A stretch of DNA of 40,847 bases from Acinetobacter sp. UBA3106 (GCA_002365595.1 DFAM01000016.1:300073-340919); one strand, 5' to 3'. Positions 25,389 through 34,163 are shown, numbered from the stretch's first letter. The notes: a model not told the origin generated them from the letters alone. Translations and numbers: made by a program.

Positions 25389-25523
25389 AACAAGATCTCT
25401 GATTTGGTAAAAGAATAGATGCTGCTTTCCCAACAGGATTTATGATTTTATTGATTTTTATACACTCATTTAAAGATCGTGGCCGCTCATTTCATCGGTC
25501 ATTGATCCTTTTAAAGCAATATT

Positions 25524-26168
25524 CTATGAAGCATCTTTGGAAGATGCAGACTGGTCATCATCATCTTTATAAATAAATTTCGGCATTTCCAGACCGAAAT
25601 AGATGGCAATACAGCGTAAAGAAAAACCAAAGATTAAAGTCGAAATGACGGTCACTTCCAGTGAGAAACCAATCTCTTGGCAGACCCAATAACAGATGAC
25701 GGAAACAAAAGAAATACTGGCATACAGTTCACGACGGAACACCAAAGGCACATCGTTACACAGAATATCACGTAGAATACCGCCAGAAACTCCAGTTAAC
25801 ACGCCAGCTACCGCAGAGACCACAAAGCCATGCCCCATTTCCAAGGCAATCTGACATCCAATCACGGTAAAGCCAATCAGTCCCATGGCATCCAGTATCA
25901 AGAAAATCGAGCGTAAATGGCGCATCCATTTCGCAATCAGGATGGTGACAAAGGCCGCAGCACAGGTTAGCACCAAATATTCAGGATGTTTAACCCAGGT
26001 CAGCGGATAATGCCCCAGCAATACATCGCGAACTGAACCGCCACCCAGTGCTGTCACACAGGCGATCAGCGTTACCCCAAACCAATCCATACTACGCCGG
26101 CCTGCCGACAGTGCACCTGTCATAGCTTCAGCCGTAATCGCAATAATATAAATGACCAATAGCAACAT
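25524..26168 (-). CDS. TRIC-type cation channel family protein (UPF0126, YicG-like)
   Basis: Seven-helix inner-membrane protein made of two three-helix repeats, related to trimeric intracellular cation channels; the bacterial forms are monovalent cation channels in structural work. The 214-residue protein has the family motifs GGGSVRDVLLGHYPLTW in repeat 1 (about 42-58) and VSGGILRDILCNDVPLVFR in repeat 2 (about 127-145), each with the conserved R-D pair that lines the pore. The acidic and Ser-rich C-terminal tail KDDDDQSASSKDAS is cytosolic. It is in a minus-strand run with the ychJ-like gene 60 bp upstream of it and niaP 135 bp downstream. Confidence 0.9.
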   Translation of the reverse strand: MLLLVIYIIAITAEAMTGALSAGRRSMDWFGVTLIACVTALGGGSVRDVLLGHYPLTWVKHPEYLVLTCAAAFVTILIAKWMRHLRSIFLILDAMGLIGFTVIGCQIALEMGHGFVVSAVAGVLTGVSGGILRDILCNDVPLVFRRELYASISFVSVICYWVCQEIGFSLEVTVISTLIFGFSLRCIAIYFGLEMPKFIYKDDDDQSASSKDAS

Positions 26169-26228
26169 TGCCCTTCTTCCACTGAGGGTAATCGATGCGC
26201 GATATTCTAAGGCAAATCTGCAGGAAAG

Positions 26229-26696
26229 TTACAAAAATTGCGCACAACATTGCTTAAATTTTTTCCCCGAACCACAAATGCAAGGCTGTTTCATTGTGAT
26301 ATGCAGATCTGTGGTCGGATCCAGAAAATACCAAATTCCGTTTTGCTGGACAAAATGTGAAATTTCATGATGAATCTGGACCTGTTGACCATCATGGTAA
26401 TGTGCCTTGAATTCGACCTGCGCATGACATTTGTCCAGTTTCTCCTGTGCCTGCACCACTTCCAGCTTAAGCCACTGATTGGCTTTACTCCAGTCGGCAA
26501 TAGCTGCCACATCCAGTGCCTGTTGCTGCCCTAATGCAGTGGTTTTCACAATATAGTCAATTTCATGCTTGGCAAAGGCACTATAACGCGAACGCATCAA
26601 CTGTTCTGCACTTTGCGCCTTGGCTTGCCCCAAATGTAGCGGCTGGCAACAGCTGGCGTAATCACCTCGACCACATGGACAGTTTGCTTCTGACAT
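26229..26696 (-). CDS. YchJ family protein with SEC-C zinc motifs
   Basis: Soluble protein of 155 residues from the ATG at 26696, which has GGA 7 nt upstream; a TTG start 12 bp earlier is less likely. It has two Cys-rich SEC-C-like zinc clusters: CPCGRGDYASCC at the N-terminus and CICGSGKKFKQCC at the C-terminus, around an NTF2-like middle domain (RSRYSAFAKHEIDYIVKTT, about 35-55). This is the YchJ/UPF0225 layout. Its role is not known; SEC-C motifs bind zinc and often mediate protein contacts. It is minus-strand, 96 bp downstream of the TerC-type gene and its terminator. Confidence 0.9.
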   Translation of the reverse strand: MSEANCPCGRGDYASCCQPLHLGQAKAQSAEQLMRSRYSAFAKHEIDYIVKTTALGQQQALDVAAIADWSKANQWLKLEVVQAQEKLDKCHAQVEFKAHYHDGQQVQIHHEISHFVQQNGIWYFLDPTTDLHITMKQPCICGSGKKFKQCCAQFL

Positions 26697-26723
26697 CAAT
26701 TTTTCCAACTTGAATTAATAATA

Positions 26724-26751
26724 AAAATAGCCCGACATCGCGGGCTATTTT
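26724..26751 (-). terminator. Terminator of the TerC-type gene
   Basis: 11-bp stem AAAATAGCCCG/CGGGCTATTTT with a 6-nt loop, in the gap between the TerC-type gene and the ychJ-like gene; the A/T flanks would work in both directions. Confidence 0.85.
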
Positions 26752-26792
26752 AATTCAATCTTGATGTTTAAAGAGCATCTGCGAGGATGAAA

Positions 26793-28370
26793 TTAATCTT
26801 CAGCCGCATCTGGATTGAGCGGGATGATATGGACCTTATCAATTTTATGACCGTCCATAGTGACCACTTCGAAGATATAATTGTCCGCTTCCAGTTTGGC
26901 CCCACTTTCCGGCAAACGTCCCAGATGGAACAGGATATAACCGGACAAGGTTGAATACTGCTCGGACTCATCTACCAGGTCGCTATCTAAAAGCAAGGAC
27001 ACATGACGAATATCGGTCGAACCTTCCAGGATTAAAGTTCCATCTTCCAGACTTTCTGCAGCCGTTTCAAATTCATCTTCATCCGGGAATTCACCGGCAA
27101 TGGCTTCCAGCACATCAATCGGAGTAGCCACCCCTTCAATCGAACCGTATTCATTCAGTACAATCGCCATTTGTAGCGGTGCCTGACGCAATTGTTCCAT
27201 CACCATCAATACCTGGGCATTTTCATGCACAATCACCGGCTCGCGCAAATGACCTTCAAAATTCATTTTTCCGGTTTCAATGTATTCGTTCATGACTTTA
27301 TGGGTCAGCACCACACCGGCAATATTGTCCAGCTCACCATGCGCCACAATCAAACGTGAATGGGTGGTGCTTAATAACTGCTCTTTAATGGAGCTTTCAT
27401 CTTCATCCAGATCAATCCACTCCAGTTCTGGACGCGGAGTCATCACTGATTTTACTGGGCGCTCAGAAAGACCCAGCACACCTTGTACCATCACACTATG
27501 ATACATTCCGTTGTCTTCATTAAAGACTTCATCGGCAAAGGCACGGGTCGCCAGCACATCTTCAGCTTCATTGTTTTGCGATTCGCTTTTACCACCCAGC
27601 ATACGCATAACCGCAGAAGCCGTGCGATAACGCAAGTCGGTCGTGGTCACCATGCGTTCCTGATTACGGCGCATGGTCTGGTTGATAAATTCCACCACCA
27701 CAGAGAAACCAATCGCGGCGTATAGATAACCTTTAGGAATATGGAAACCGAAACCTTCAACAATCAGTGAAAAACCAATCATCATCAGGAAGCCAAGGCA
27801 CAGAATCACCACGGTTGGATGTCTGTTCACAAAGCTCATCAGCGGTTTAGATGCCCATAACATGATGCCGACGGCAATCACCACGGCAATCATCATCACC
27901 GACAGGTCTTTGACCATGCCCACTGCAGTAATCACGCTATCTAAAGAGAATACTGCGTCGAGCACCACAATCTGAACGATTACCATCCAGAATGCAGCAT
28001 GCACCGGGTTTTCTTCTTTTTGCGGTTGAGCACCTTCTATGCGCTCATGTAATTCCATGGTGCCTTTAAATAAAAGGAATACGCCACCAAACAGCAGAAT
28101 CAGGTCACGACCGGAAAAAGGATGATCCAGAACATGGAACAGTGGCTGGGTCAAGGTCACGACCCAGGCAATGGAAGCCAGTAAAATTAAGCGCATACCC
28201 AAGGCTAGGAGCAACCCGACGATACGACCGGCATTACGCTGTTCTGGAGGCAGTTTTTCCGCCAAAATGGCAATAAAAACCAGGTTGTCGATACCCAGTA
28301 CAATCTCTAAAACCACTAAAGTTGCCAATCCAATCCATGCTGATGGATCTGACATCCATTCAAAGATCAT
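26793..28370 (-). CDS. TerC family membrane protein with CBS pair and CorC/HlyC domain
   Basis: Integral membrane protein of the YoaE/YegH type, 525 aa. Residues 1 to about 235 form the TerC domain of seven helices with the acidic metal-site motif EIVLGIDNLVFIAILA near 22-37 and its repeat VVLDAVFSLDSVITAVG near 135-151. TerC proteins are linked to Mn and other metal export or to metalation of secreted proteins. Residues about 300-425 are a CBS pair (VMTPRPELEWIDLDE, VIVHENAQVLMVMEQL, VLNEYGSIEGVATPIDVLEAI), and 445-520 the CorC/HlyC transporter-associated domain with TLSGYILFHLGRLPESG. AGGAG lies before the ATG. I looked for a yybP-ykoY Mn riboswitch upstream and saw no clear match. Confidence 0.92.
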   Translation of the reverse strand: MIFEWMSDPSAWIGLATLVVLEIVLGIDNLVFIAILAEKLPPEQRNAGRIVGLLLALGMRLILLASIAWVVTLTQPLFHVLDHPFSGRDLILLFGGVFLLFKGTMELHERIEGAQPQKEENPVHAAFWMVIVQIVVLDAVFSLDSVITAVGMVKDLSVMMIAVVIAVGIMLWASKPLMSFVNRHPTVVILCLGFLMMIGFSLIVEGFGFHIPKGYLYAAIGFSVVVEFINQTMRRNQERMVTTTDLRYRTASAVMRMLGGKSESQNNEAEDVLATRAFADEVFNEDNGMYHSVMVQGVLGLSERPVKSVMTPRPELEWIDLDEDESSIKEQLLSTTHSRLIVAHGELDNIAGVVLTHKVMNEYIETGKMNFEGHLREPVIVHENAQVLMVMEQLRQAPLQMAIVLNEYGSIEGVATPIDVLEAIAGEFPDEDEFETAAESLEDGTLILEGSTDIRHVSLLLDSDLVDESEQYSTLSGYILFHLGRLPESGAKLEADNYIFEVVTMDGHKIDKVHIIPLNPDAAED

Positions 28371-28709
28371 TGGATGTTCTCCTGTGCAGGATGATGAAGG
28401 ACTGATTTTAGAAGGTTCATATTAAAATCGCTGAATATGCGATGAACAGCATGCTGGATATTTTTTGCGAAAGCATTAAAGTGTTCAGAGCGAGGACAAC
28501 CACTACCCATGTTAATTCATTTGTTGGAAAACAGATTTTTAGTATAGCAAGATGAAGTAGAAATTCATCTTTTTTTCCTTATCGTGCTCTTTTCATTCCT
28601 GCAATTTCAACAAATCTTTGCAAATCCATTTTGTCACTGCCCCAACTTTGTCATATTTAACAGTTAAGCTAGAGACTGAAAAAATAAAATGCTATGGTAA
28701 AAAAATATA
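28371..28709. other. 339-bp divergent gap between the TerC-type and LOG-type genes
   Basis: No ORF of note. On the minus strand a -10-like TATACT (28541-28546) may serve the TerC-type gene. On the plus strand TTGTTG-N16-TATAGC (28522-28549) is a promoter candidate. AGATGAA/TTCATCT (28550-28556, 28564-28570) followed by seven T looks like a plus-strand terminator with no gene in front. An extended -10 TGCTATGGT lies at 28689-28697, just before the LOG-type gene. Confidence 0.4.
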
Positions 28710-29333
28710 ATGATGAACAGTGTATTAAAAATGACTCCCAAACATAACAATCCTACTCCCAAAACAACTCAACCTTTAATTGCACTCTACTGTGGTTCAC
28801 GTTCAGGCAATAAACCGATTTATCAGGAAAAAGCTGTGGCTTTGGCTCAAACACTTGCAGATCTGGGTTTCGGCATGGTTTATGGTGGCGCCAGTATTGG
28901 CCTGATGGGGCAAGTGGCAGATGCCGTCAGACAACGTGGTGGTGAAACGGTCGGGGTGATTCCTGAATTCATGCTGGATTATGAAATTGCGCATCATCAG
29001 CTGACCGAATTACACATTGTACAAAGCATGCATGAACGCAAAGCCATGATGGCTGAGCGGGCCAGTGCTTTTGTCGCCTTACCCGGTGGCTTAGGCACTT
29101 TTGAGGAAATTCTGGAAATTGCCACTTGGGGACAGCTGAATCAGCACCAGAAACCAATGATGCTGTACAACGTGAATGGCTTTTATGATGCCCTGATCAC
29201 CCAGCTGGATCACGCGGTCAGTGAAGGTTTTTTACCGCCGCAGCATCGGGCCAAACTGATTGTCTGCAATCATGCCGATCAAATTATCACAGCCATTAAA
29301 AATTTGAGTGCACCTAAACACTTTGCCATTTAA
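28710..29333 (+). CDS. LOG family protein (cytokinin riboside 5'-monophosphate phosphoribohydrolase type)
   Basis: Predicted nucleotide 5'-monophosphate phosphoribohydrolase of the LOG family (TIGR00730 type), which splits the base from ribose 5-phosphate in AMP-like nucleotides. The Rossmann-like core has IALYCGSRSGNKPIY, GFGMVYGGASIGLMG (nucleotide loop), the conserved MHERKAMM with catalytic Arg, and PGGLGTFEEILE, the PGGxGTxxE signature. Length 207 aa. The first 20 residues are not family-like, the region before 28710 has no ribosome site, and an extended -10 element at 28689-28697 would leave almost no leader; the ATGs at 28713 or 28731 are alternatives. It ends at a strong terminator and converges with the PiT-like gene. 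Confidence 0.9.
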   Translation: MMNSVLKMTPKHNNPTPKTTQPLIALYCGSRSGNKPIYQEKAVALAQTLADLGFGMVYGGASIGLMGQVADAVRQRGGETVGVIPEFMLDYEIAHHQLTELHIVQSMHERKAMMAERASAFVALPGGLGTFEEILEIATWGQLNQHQKPMMLYNVNGFYDALITQLDHAVSEGFLPPQHRAKLIVCNHADQIITAIKNLSAPKHFAI

Positions 29334-29349
29334 GCCAAATTCTACCTAT

Positions 29350-29378
29350 AAAAAAGCGAGCCCAGAGCTCGCTTTTTT
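29350..29378. terminator. Bidirectional terminator between the LOG-type and PiT-like genes
   Basis: 12-bp stem AAAAAAGCGAGC/GCTCGCTTTTTT with a CCAGA loop, between converging genes. Confidence 0.94.
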
Positions 29379-29394
29379 GATTGCTCGAGTTACT

Positions 29395-30363
29395 TTATAA
29401 ATTTGAAATAAAGTTATAGAACCAAGGCAAAGTGGTGGCGAGCACAATACTCATGATCAAACCCACCATCAGCTTCATGGCATCTTTACTGACGTTACGT
29501 GAAGTGCGGTATTTATTGACTTCCGCCAGATGCATCGACATGGCAAATTCACGACCTGCAAGCAGCCCCAGGAACACCCAGGTGGTACTCATTGGAATAT
29601 TGCTCCACTCTTTAAACACCAATAAAATCAAGGCATAAATAAAGTCAATAATGGTCGCAGAACGAATATCGGCAACCCCGGTTTTGGTGTCGATAATTTT
29701 CTGGATTGCCCCACCGCGTTGGTAGAAAATCATACCCAACAGAATGATAAACACCAGAATTGCAAAAATTAAAAATTCCAGCGGAACCTGACGCGGCACA
29801 TAGACAAAAATATTGGCCAGATCCTGAATCAGCCACTGGCTCCACAGAAACGCTGTAGATACCCATTGCAGGCCAATCCAGATATGTGAGGGTTTATGGT
29901 CTCGGGTTTTACTGAAATAAACCGAAATACCTTTAATCACAAAGCGATAGACAATGATGGCAACTACAAATGCCACGGCGTAGCCCATCATCGATTTGGT
30001 CAACATCGACCCCAGACTGCTCGGCGAAAAAATGGTGAGGACTAAAAATGTGGTACTAACCGGAATGCCATATTTGGTTAAAAGAATCAGCAAGATAGGC
30101 GGAACAATGTACAGCCAGGTAATTCCGCCCTCAGGAAAAGGAATAGTTTCCAGACGACCATAAGAGGCATCCCCTACCCCTGAAACCCACCAGCCATAGA
30201 GCAAAACCACTGTTAAAATACTGCTGGTATACAGCCACAGGATCCACCAGGGACGATGGGCATTGGATGAAATAAAGGTGCCCAAGGTCTGGGGCACATC
30301 GTTTCCGACAATTGAATAAGCGGCCAAACAAAAGCCTACAATCATCAAAATTTCAATTGTCAT
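29395..30363 (-). CDS. Divergent PiT-like phosphate permease (predicted)
   Basis: Polytopic membrane protein of 322 residues that would usually be listed as hypothetical. It has about nine hydrophobic segments arranged as two similar halves. The first half has GNDVPQTLGT (20-29), like the GANDVANA motif of PiT phosphate transporters, and PVSTTFLVL (101-109), like PVSTT. The second half has DLANIFVYVPR (181-191) and PMSTTWVFLGLLAGRE (257-272). These paired motifs are the PiT fingerprint, though sequence drift is strong. A triple Pho-box-like direct repeat lies 64 bp upstream of the ATG, which fits a phosphate-starvation gene. AAAGG lies 10 nt before the ATG. Other anions such as sulfate remain possible. 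Confidence 0.78.
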   Translation of the reverse strand: MTIEILMIVGFCLAAYSIVGNDVPQTLGTFISSNAHRPWWILWLYTSSILTVVLLYGWWVSGVGDASYGRLETIPFPEGGITWLYIVPPILLILLTKYGIPVSTTFLVLTIFSPSSLGSMLTKSMMGYAVAFVVAIIVYRFVIKGISVYFSKTRDHKPSHIWIGLQWVSTAFLWSQWLIQDLANIFVYVPRQVPLEFLIFAILVFIILLGMIFYQRGGAIQKIIDTKTGVADIRSATIIDFIYALILLVFKEWSNIPMSTTWVFLGLLAGREFAMSMHLAEVNKYRTSRNVSKDAMKLMVGLIMSIVLATTLPWFYNFISNL

Positions 30364-30778
30364 AAAAACAAAACCTTTTTCACCTATAAAAAAACCACCC
30401 AGCAGTGCCGGAGATTGCGCAAGATTATGACAGTTTTATGGCACTTTAATGACATTTGCGTAACAGGATTTTGTTAAAGCGGCTGAAAATTTAGTTAAGT
30501 GATTTTTTTATCTACATTTTTAATTTTAAAATTGTTTAATTTAAAAGCGACTTATTCTGAGCCAGAAACCCTTGAGTAAGCTGCGAATACTTCATTTGAG
30601 CTGATAGATATTTTATTTATTATAATTTTCAATTATTTTATTAGCTTAATATTATCCACGCACAACACTTTAATTTATGGGTCAATTTCAATTTTCGGCA
30701 ATTGATCGCACAACTTTTTCTTACAACATCTTGAACTGATTGCTTTAAACTCTGTAAAAAAATCACTTTAATATTTTT
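30364..30778. other. 415-bp divergent gap before the DHA2 efflux gene
   Basis: A+T-rich. The 5' part (30412-30455) holds the Pho-box repeats and a -10-like element for the PiT-like gene. In the rest (30456-30778) I see no ORF, repeat or clear promoter; the efflux gene promoter must be here. Confidence 0.5.
30412..30455 (-). promoter_or_regulatory. Tandem PhoB boxes and promoter of the PiT-like permease
   Basis: On the minus strand, reading towards the gene: ATGTCAT, 4 bp (TAAA), GTGCCAT, 4 bp (AAAA), CTGTCAT. These are three 7-bp units at exact 11-bp steps (30449-30455, 30438-30444, 30427-30433), the arrangement of Pho boxes. The last two units differ from the consensus (CTGTCAT-N4-CTGTCAT) at only 2 of the 14 unit positions. 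A -10-like CAATCT (30412-30417) follows after 9 bp, the spacing typical of PhoB-activated promoters. Confidence 0.75.
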
Positions 30779-32170
30779 ATGAATGCCACTCCTTCGCATC
30801 AAGCCCTACAACCTGAATTCCGACTGCTGGTTCTGTTGGTATCGATCGGTTTTTTTATGCAAGGTTTGGACACCACCATTGTTAATACCGCAATTCCAGC
30901 CATGGCAGCCAATTTGGCTGAGGATCCGCTACAGATGCATAGCGTGGTTGTGGCTTATGTGCTTTCGGTAGCAGCCTGTATTCCTTTAAGCGGATGGCTG
31001 GCCGACCGTTTTGGCGTGCGTAATACCTACTTTGCCGCCATTATTATTTTTACTCTGGCCTCACTGGGCTGCGGACTGTCCAGCAGTTTAAACCAGCTGC
31101 TCTTTTATCGGGTTATTCAGGGCATTGGCGGTGCATTGTTACTTCCTGTAGGCCGGCTGGCCATGCTGAAAGTCATTCCACGCACCCAGTTTTTATCTGC
31201 CATGAGCCTGATGAGCCTGGCCGGCCTGATGGGTCCGTTGATCGGTCCGACCTTGGGCGGCTGGATGGTCGAAGTAACCACATGGCACTGGATTTTTTTA
31301 ATCAATATTCCCATGGGACTTTTAGGTTGTTTAATTACCTTTAAAGCCATGCCTAATGTGACCGAGCCCAGCGTCAAGCAATTTGATTTTTCAGGTTTTA
31401 TCTTACTGGTCATTGCCATGGTCGGACTTTCATTGGGTATTGAAAACTTTGCCAGTCCGCATCAATCGTTATGGTGGAGTATTGGGCTGGTAATTGCAGG
31501 TGTACTGGCTGCTATTATGTACGCCGTTCATGCTCATACGCATCACAATGCGCTGTTCCGTAGCACGTTATTTAGCAATAAAATTTATGCTATCGGCATT
31601 ATCGGTAATTTCTTTGCCCGCTTAGGCGGCAACGCCATGCCTTTTTTAATTCCGCTGATGTTGCAGGTCGCCTTTGGCTTTGAACCATTTATTACCGGTT
31701 TGTTAATGATTCCAACTGTGCTTGGCTCGCTTGCTTCCAAGCCTATTATTCGCCAGATTATTCAGCGCTTTGGTTATCGTAAAGTATTGCTGGTAAATAC
31801 CTTATTGGTCGGCGCCTGTATTGCCAGTTTTGCCCTGAGCACGGCGGATACCCCACTCTGGTTAAGAACCTTACATTTCTTTATTTTCGGCATGCTGAAT
31901 TCTTTGCAGTTTGTTTCCATGAATACCTTGACGTTAAAGGATTTACCGCAACAGGATGCCAGCAGTGGCAACAGCTTTCTGTCAATCATCATGATGGTAT
32001 CGATGAGTATTGGCGTGGCTTTGGCCGGAACCCTGGTCAATGTCTTTACCGCCTATTTCGGTAGCGAACAGATTGTGACTGCTTTCCACAGTACACTGAT
32101 TTTCCTGGGCTGCATTAACCTGATTACCGCAGCCATTTTCTGGCAAATTCCACGCCACACTCCCGTTTAG
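30779..32170 (+). CDS. DHA2 family drug efflux MFS transporter
   Basis: Proton-driven inner-membrane exporter of the EmrB/QacA (DHA2) type. The 463-residue protein begins with GFFMQGLDTTIVNTAIPAMA, the DHA2 motif with the conserved Asp in helix 1, followed by SGWLADRFGVRNTYFAA (loop 2-3), VIQGIGGALLLPVGRLAML, and motif C in LMGPLIGPTLGGWMVEVTTWHWIFLIN. The length and sequence resemble E. coli MdtD/HsrA, a subgroup that works without a membrane-fusion protein; no such partner is present here. It heads a plus-strand run with the GH25 gene 65 bp on. The drug spectrum cannot be told. Confidence 0.9.
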   Translation: MNATPSHQALQPEFRLLVLLVSIGFFMQGLDTTIVNTAIPAMAANLAEDPLQMHSVVVAYVLSVAACIPLSGWLADRFGVRNTYFAAIIIFTLASLGCGLSSSLNQLLFYRVIQGIGGALLLPVGRLAMLKVIPRTQFLSAMSLMSLAGLMGPLIGPTLGGWMVEVTTWHWIFLINIPMGLLGCLITFKAMPNVTEPSVKQFDFSGFILLVIAMVGLSLGIENFASPHQSLWWSIGLVIAGVLAAIMYAVHAHTHHNALFRSTLFSNKIYAIGIIGNFFARLGGNAMPFLIPLMLQVAFGFEPFITGLLMIPTVLGSLASKPIIRQIIQRFGYRKVLLVNTLLVGACIASFALSTADTPLWLRTLHFFIFGMLNSLQFVSMNTLTLKDLPQQDASSGNSFLSIIMMVSMSIGVALAGTLVNVFTAYFGSEQIVTAFHSTLIFLGCINLITAAIFWQIPRHTPV

Positions 32171-32235
32171 TCAGATGGTAGCAGAAACAACATAGTCTGA
32201 ATGTTCAGATCGCGTTATCATGTGTTTGATAAATC

Positions 32236-33036
32236 ATGATTAAATTATCTATGTCTAATAAACGATTCGCCAAAAACAGTCATCAAAAACTCTACGCCTC
32301 TTGCATGGGTTTGGGACTGATTTGCGCTGCAATCGTATTGTATATTTTTGTCTTGCATCATAATCCTGCTTCGGCCCAGGAATATCCGGTCAAAGGTTTT
32401 GACGTGTCACATCATCAGGGCGATATTCAATGGAAACAGATTTCTCCGAAAAGCTATCAATTCGTCTATTTGAAAGCGACCGAAGGCGGTGATTTTAAAG
32501 ATCGAAAATTTCAGGACTATTGGTTACAGGCACGTGAACATGGCTTGCTGGTCGGTGCCTATCATTTTTACCGTTTATGCCGTGATGGCGAAATTCAGGC
32601 ACAAAACTTTATTGAAACCGTACCTAATAAAACCGATGCCTTGCCACCAGTGATTGATCTGGAATATGACAGTAACTGCATCAATACCTATACCAAAGAA
32701 CAACTGCTAAAAGAAATTCAGGTCATGCATGACCGGCTATATCGGCATTATGGCAAGCAACCGATTTTCTATATTTCCAAATCATTCTATAATATTATTT
32801 TGGCAGGAGAGTTTTCAAAAACGCCGCTATGGGTCCGGGAATATCAGGGCAAGCCAGATTTAAAAGGCAAGCCGAAATGGCTGTTCTGGCAGCATACCAA
32901 TCAGGGAAAAATTAAAGGCATCCCTAAAGAAGTGGACTTGAATGTGTTTAATGGTAATCAACACGACTGGATCCGTTTTCTAGAAAGAAATAATATTTAT
33001 ACTCAAAAATCGATTGAAAATTTACCGAAAAAATAA
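32236..33036 (+). CDS. Membrane-anchored GH25 family lysozyme
   Basis: Predicted muramidase of glycoside hydrolase family 25, cutting the MurNAc-GlcNAc bond. The N-terminus (residues about 20-42) is a single hydrophobic segment ending ASAQ, either a signal peptide or an anchor that places the enzyme in the periplasm. The catalytic domain covers about 52-250: KGFDVSHHQGDIQW with the first active Asp, FVYLKATEGGDFKD, LVGAYHFYRLC, LPPVIDLEYDSN with the Asp-x-Glu pair, PIFYISKSFYN and VDLNVFNG. The catalytic residues are all present. A second ATG at 32251 is a possible start. No immunity gene or holin is adjacent, so a housekeeping wall role is likelier than a toxin. Confidence 0.9.
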   Translation: MIKLSMSNKRFAKNSHQKLYASCMGLGLICAAIVLYIFVLHHNPASAQEYPVKGFDVSHHQGDIQWKQISPKSYQFVYLKATEGGDFKDRKFQDYWLQAREHGLLVGAYHFYRLCRDGEIQAQNFIETVPNKTDALPPVIDLEYDSNCINTYTKEQLLKEIQVMHDRLYRHYGKQPIFYISKSFYNIILAGEFSKTPLWVREYQGKPDLKGKPKWLFWQHTNQGKIKGIPKEVDLNVFNGNQHDWIRFLERNNIYTQKSIENLPKK

Positions 33037-33094
33037 CAGGATAAATTTAAACCTTTCACCACAATAAAAATAAAAACTGCATAAAAATGGGAAG

Positions 33095-34123
33095 ATGATG
33101 GCAATTCAAAAAGGATTTTGGCTGGCATTGGGCATCGGCATACTTGTTCTGGTCGCTGCTGTGGTTTTACTCTTGCAACCTTCAGGTCAGGTATCTGATT
33201 TTAAAAAATGGCAATATCAGTCATCTGCAAAACAAACTCCCTCTTCAAGTCTACAGGTCAAGTTCTTTGGCGTGTCCACCCTGCTTTTCGATGATGGTAA
33301 AACACAAGTTTTGATTGACGGATTCTTTAGCCGTCCTTCGCTTTATCAGGTGCTGTTTCAGAACATTCAAAGTCAGCCTGAACTGATCCGGCAGATGATT
33401 CAGCAACAACATTTGCAGCGCACACAAGCCATTTTTGTCACGCATTCACATTATGATCATGCGCTGGATATTGCCGAACTTGCAAGACAGCTTCCGCAGA
33501 CTAAAATTATTGGCTCCAAAAGTAGTCTCAATATCGCCCGCGGCGGACAGGTTGCAGAACAGCAACTCATTCAGGTTCAACCCTGGCATACCCTCAGTTT
33601 TGGCGAGTTTAAAGTTACTACAATTGCTTCACAACATACCCCGCCCACTGCCGTAAACAATGACTTAGGTGAGGAAATTAAACAGCCGCTGCAACTTCCT
33701 GCGCGTTTTTCTGAATTTAAGGAAGGACATAGCTTTGATTATTTAATTGAACATCAAGGGCATAAAATTTTAGTCAAAGCCAGTACCGGTGCTGTTCCGG
33801 ATCAGCTGAAAAATTTAAAGGTCGATACTTTATTTTTAGGTATTGCCCAGCTTTCCCGCCAATCAGAACAATTTCAGCAAAACTATCTCGATCAAACCCT
33901 AAGAGCCTTAAAGCCGAAAGTAGTCATACCGATTCATTGGGATAACTTTTTCCAAGCCGGGAATCAGCCGCTAGAGTTTTTACCGTACCTGGCAGATAAT
34001 ACCGAGCAAAGTTTAAAAATCCTCATTCAGGCAGCCGAGCAACAACACACCCGGCTGGTTTTACTCAGTCAACCTGTGTCGTATCCACTTGATCTTGCAC
34101 TACAATCTAATTCATCAAAATGA
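33095..34123 (+). CDS. Membrane-anchored metallo-beta-lactamase fold hydrolase
   Basis: Predicted metal-dependent hydrolase of 342 residues. An N-terminal hydrophobic helix (about 8-28) anchors or exports the protein, followed by a Ser/Gln-rich linker. The fold starts at SLQVKFFGVSTLLFDDGKTQVLIDG, and the metal motif is FVTHSHYDHALDIAEL (H-S-H-Y-D-H). Later metal or active-site candidates are the His in IASQHTPPTA and PIHWDNFF near the end, an arrangement seen in the UlaG-like branch. GGGAAG lies directly before tandem ATGs at 33095 and 33098, so 33098 may be used. It lies 58 bp after the lysozyme gene and 40 bp before dinB. The substrate is unknown. Confidence 0.88.
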   Translation: MMAIQKGFWLALGIGILVLVAAVVLLLQPSGQVSDFKKWQYQSSAKQTPSSSLQVKFFGVSTLLFDDGKTQVLIDGFFSRPSLYQVLFQNIQSQPELIRQMIQQQHLQRTQAIFVTHSHYDHALDIAELARQLPQTKIIGSKSSLNIARGGQVAEQQLIQVQPWHTLSFGEFKVTTIASQHTPPTAVNNDLGEEIKQPLQLPARFSEFKEGHSFDYLIEHQGHKILVKASTGAVPDQLKNLKVDTLFLGIAQLSRQSEQFQQNYLDQTLRALKPKVVIPIHWDNFFQAGNQPLEFLPYLADNTEQSLKILIQAAEQQHTRLVLLSQPVSYPLDLALQSNSSK

Positions 34124-34163
34124 GAGACTAAATCCAGATGCGAGCAGCAAAATTTAGGACTGC

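Noticed and set aside
28630..28665. Pho box before the LOG-type gene
   Set aside because: TTGTCAC and TTGTCAT occur, but 17 bp apart instead of 11.
28371..28709. yybP-ykoY manganese riboswitch before the TerC-type gene
   Set aside because: TerC genes often carry it, but I could not find the conserved internal loops; only GGGTAGTGG is vaguely similar.
34124..34163. SOS or UmuDAb box before dinB
   Set aside because: The 40-bp gap has no palindrome of the needed type.
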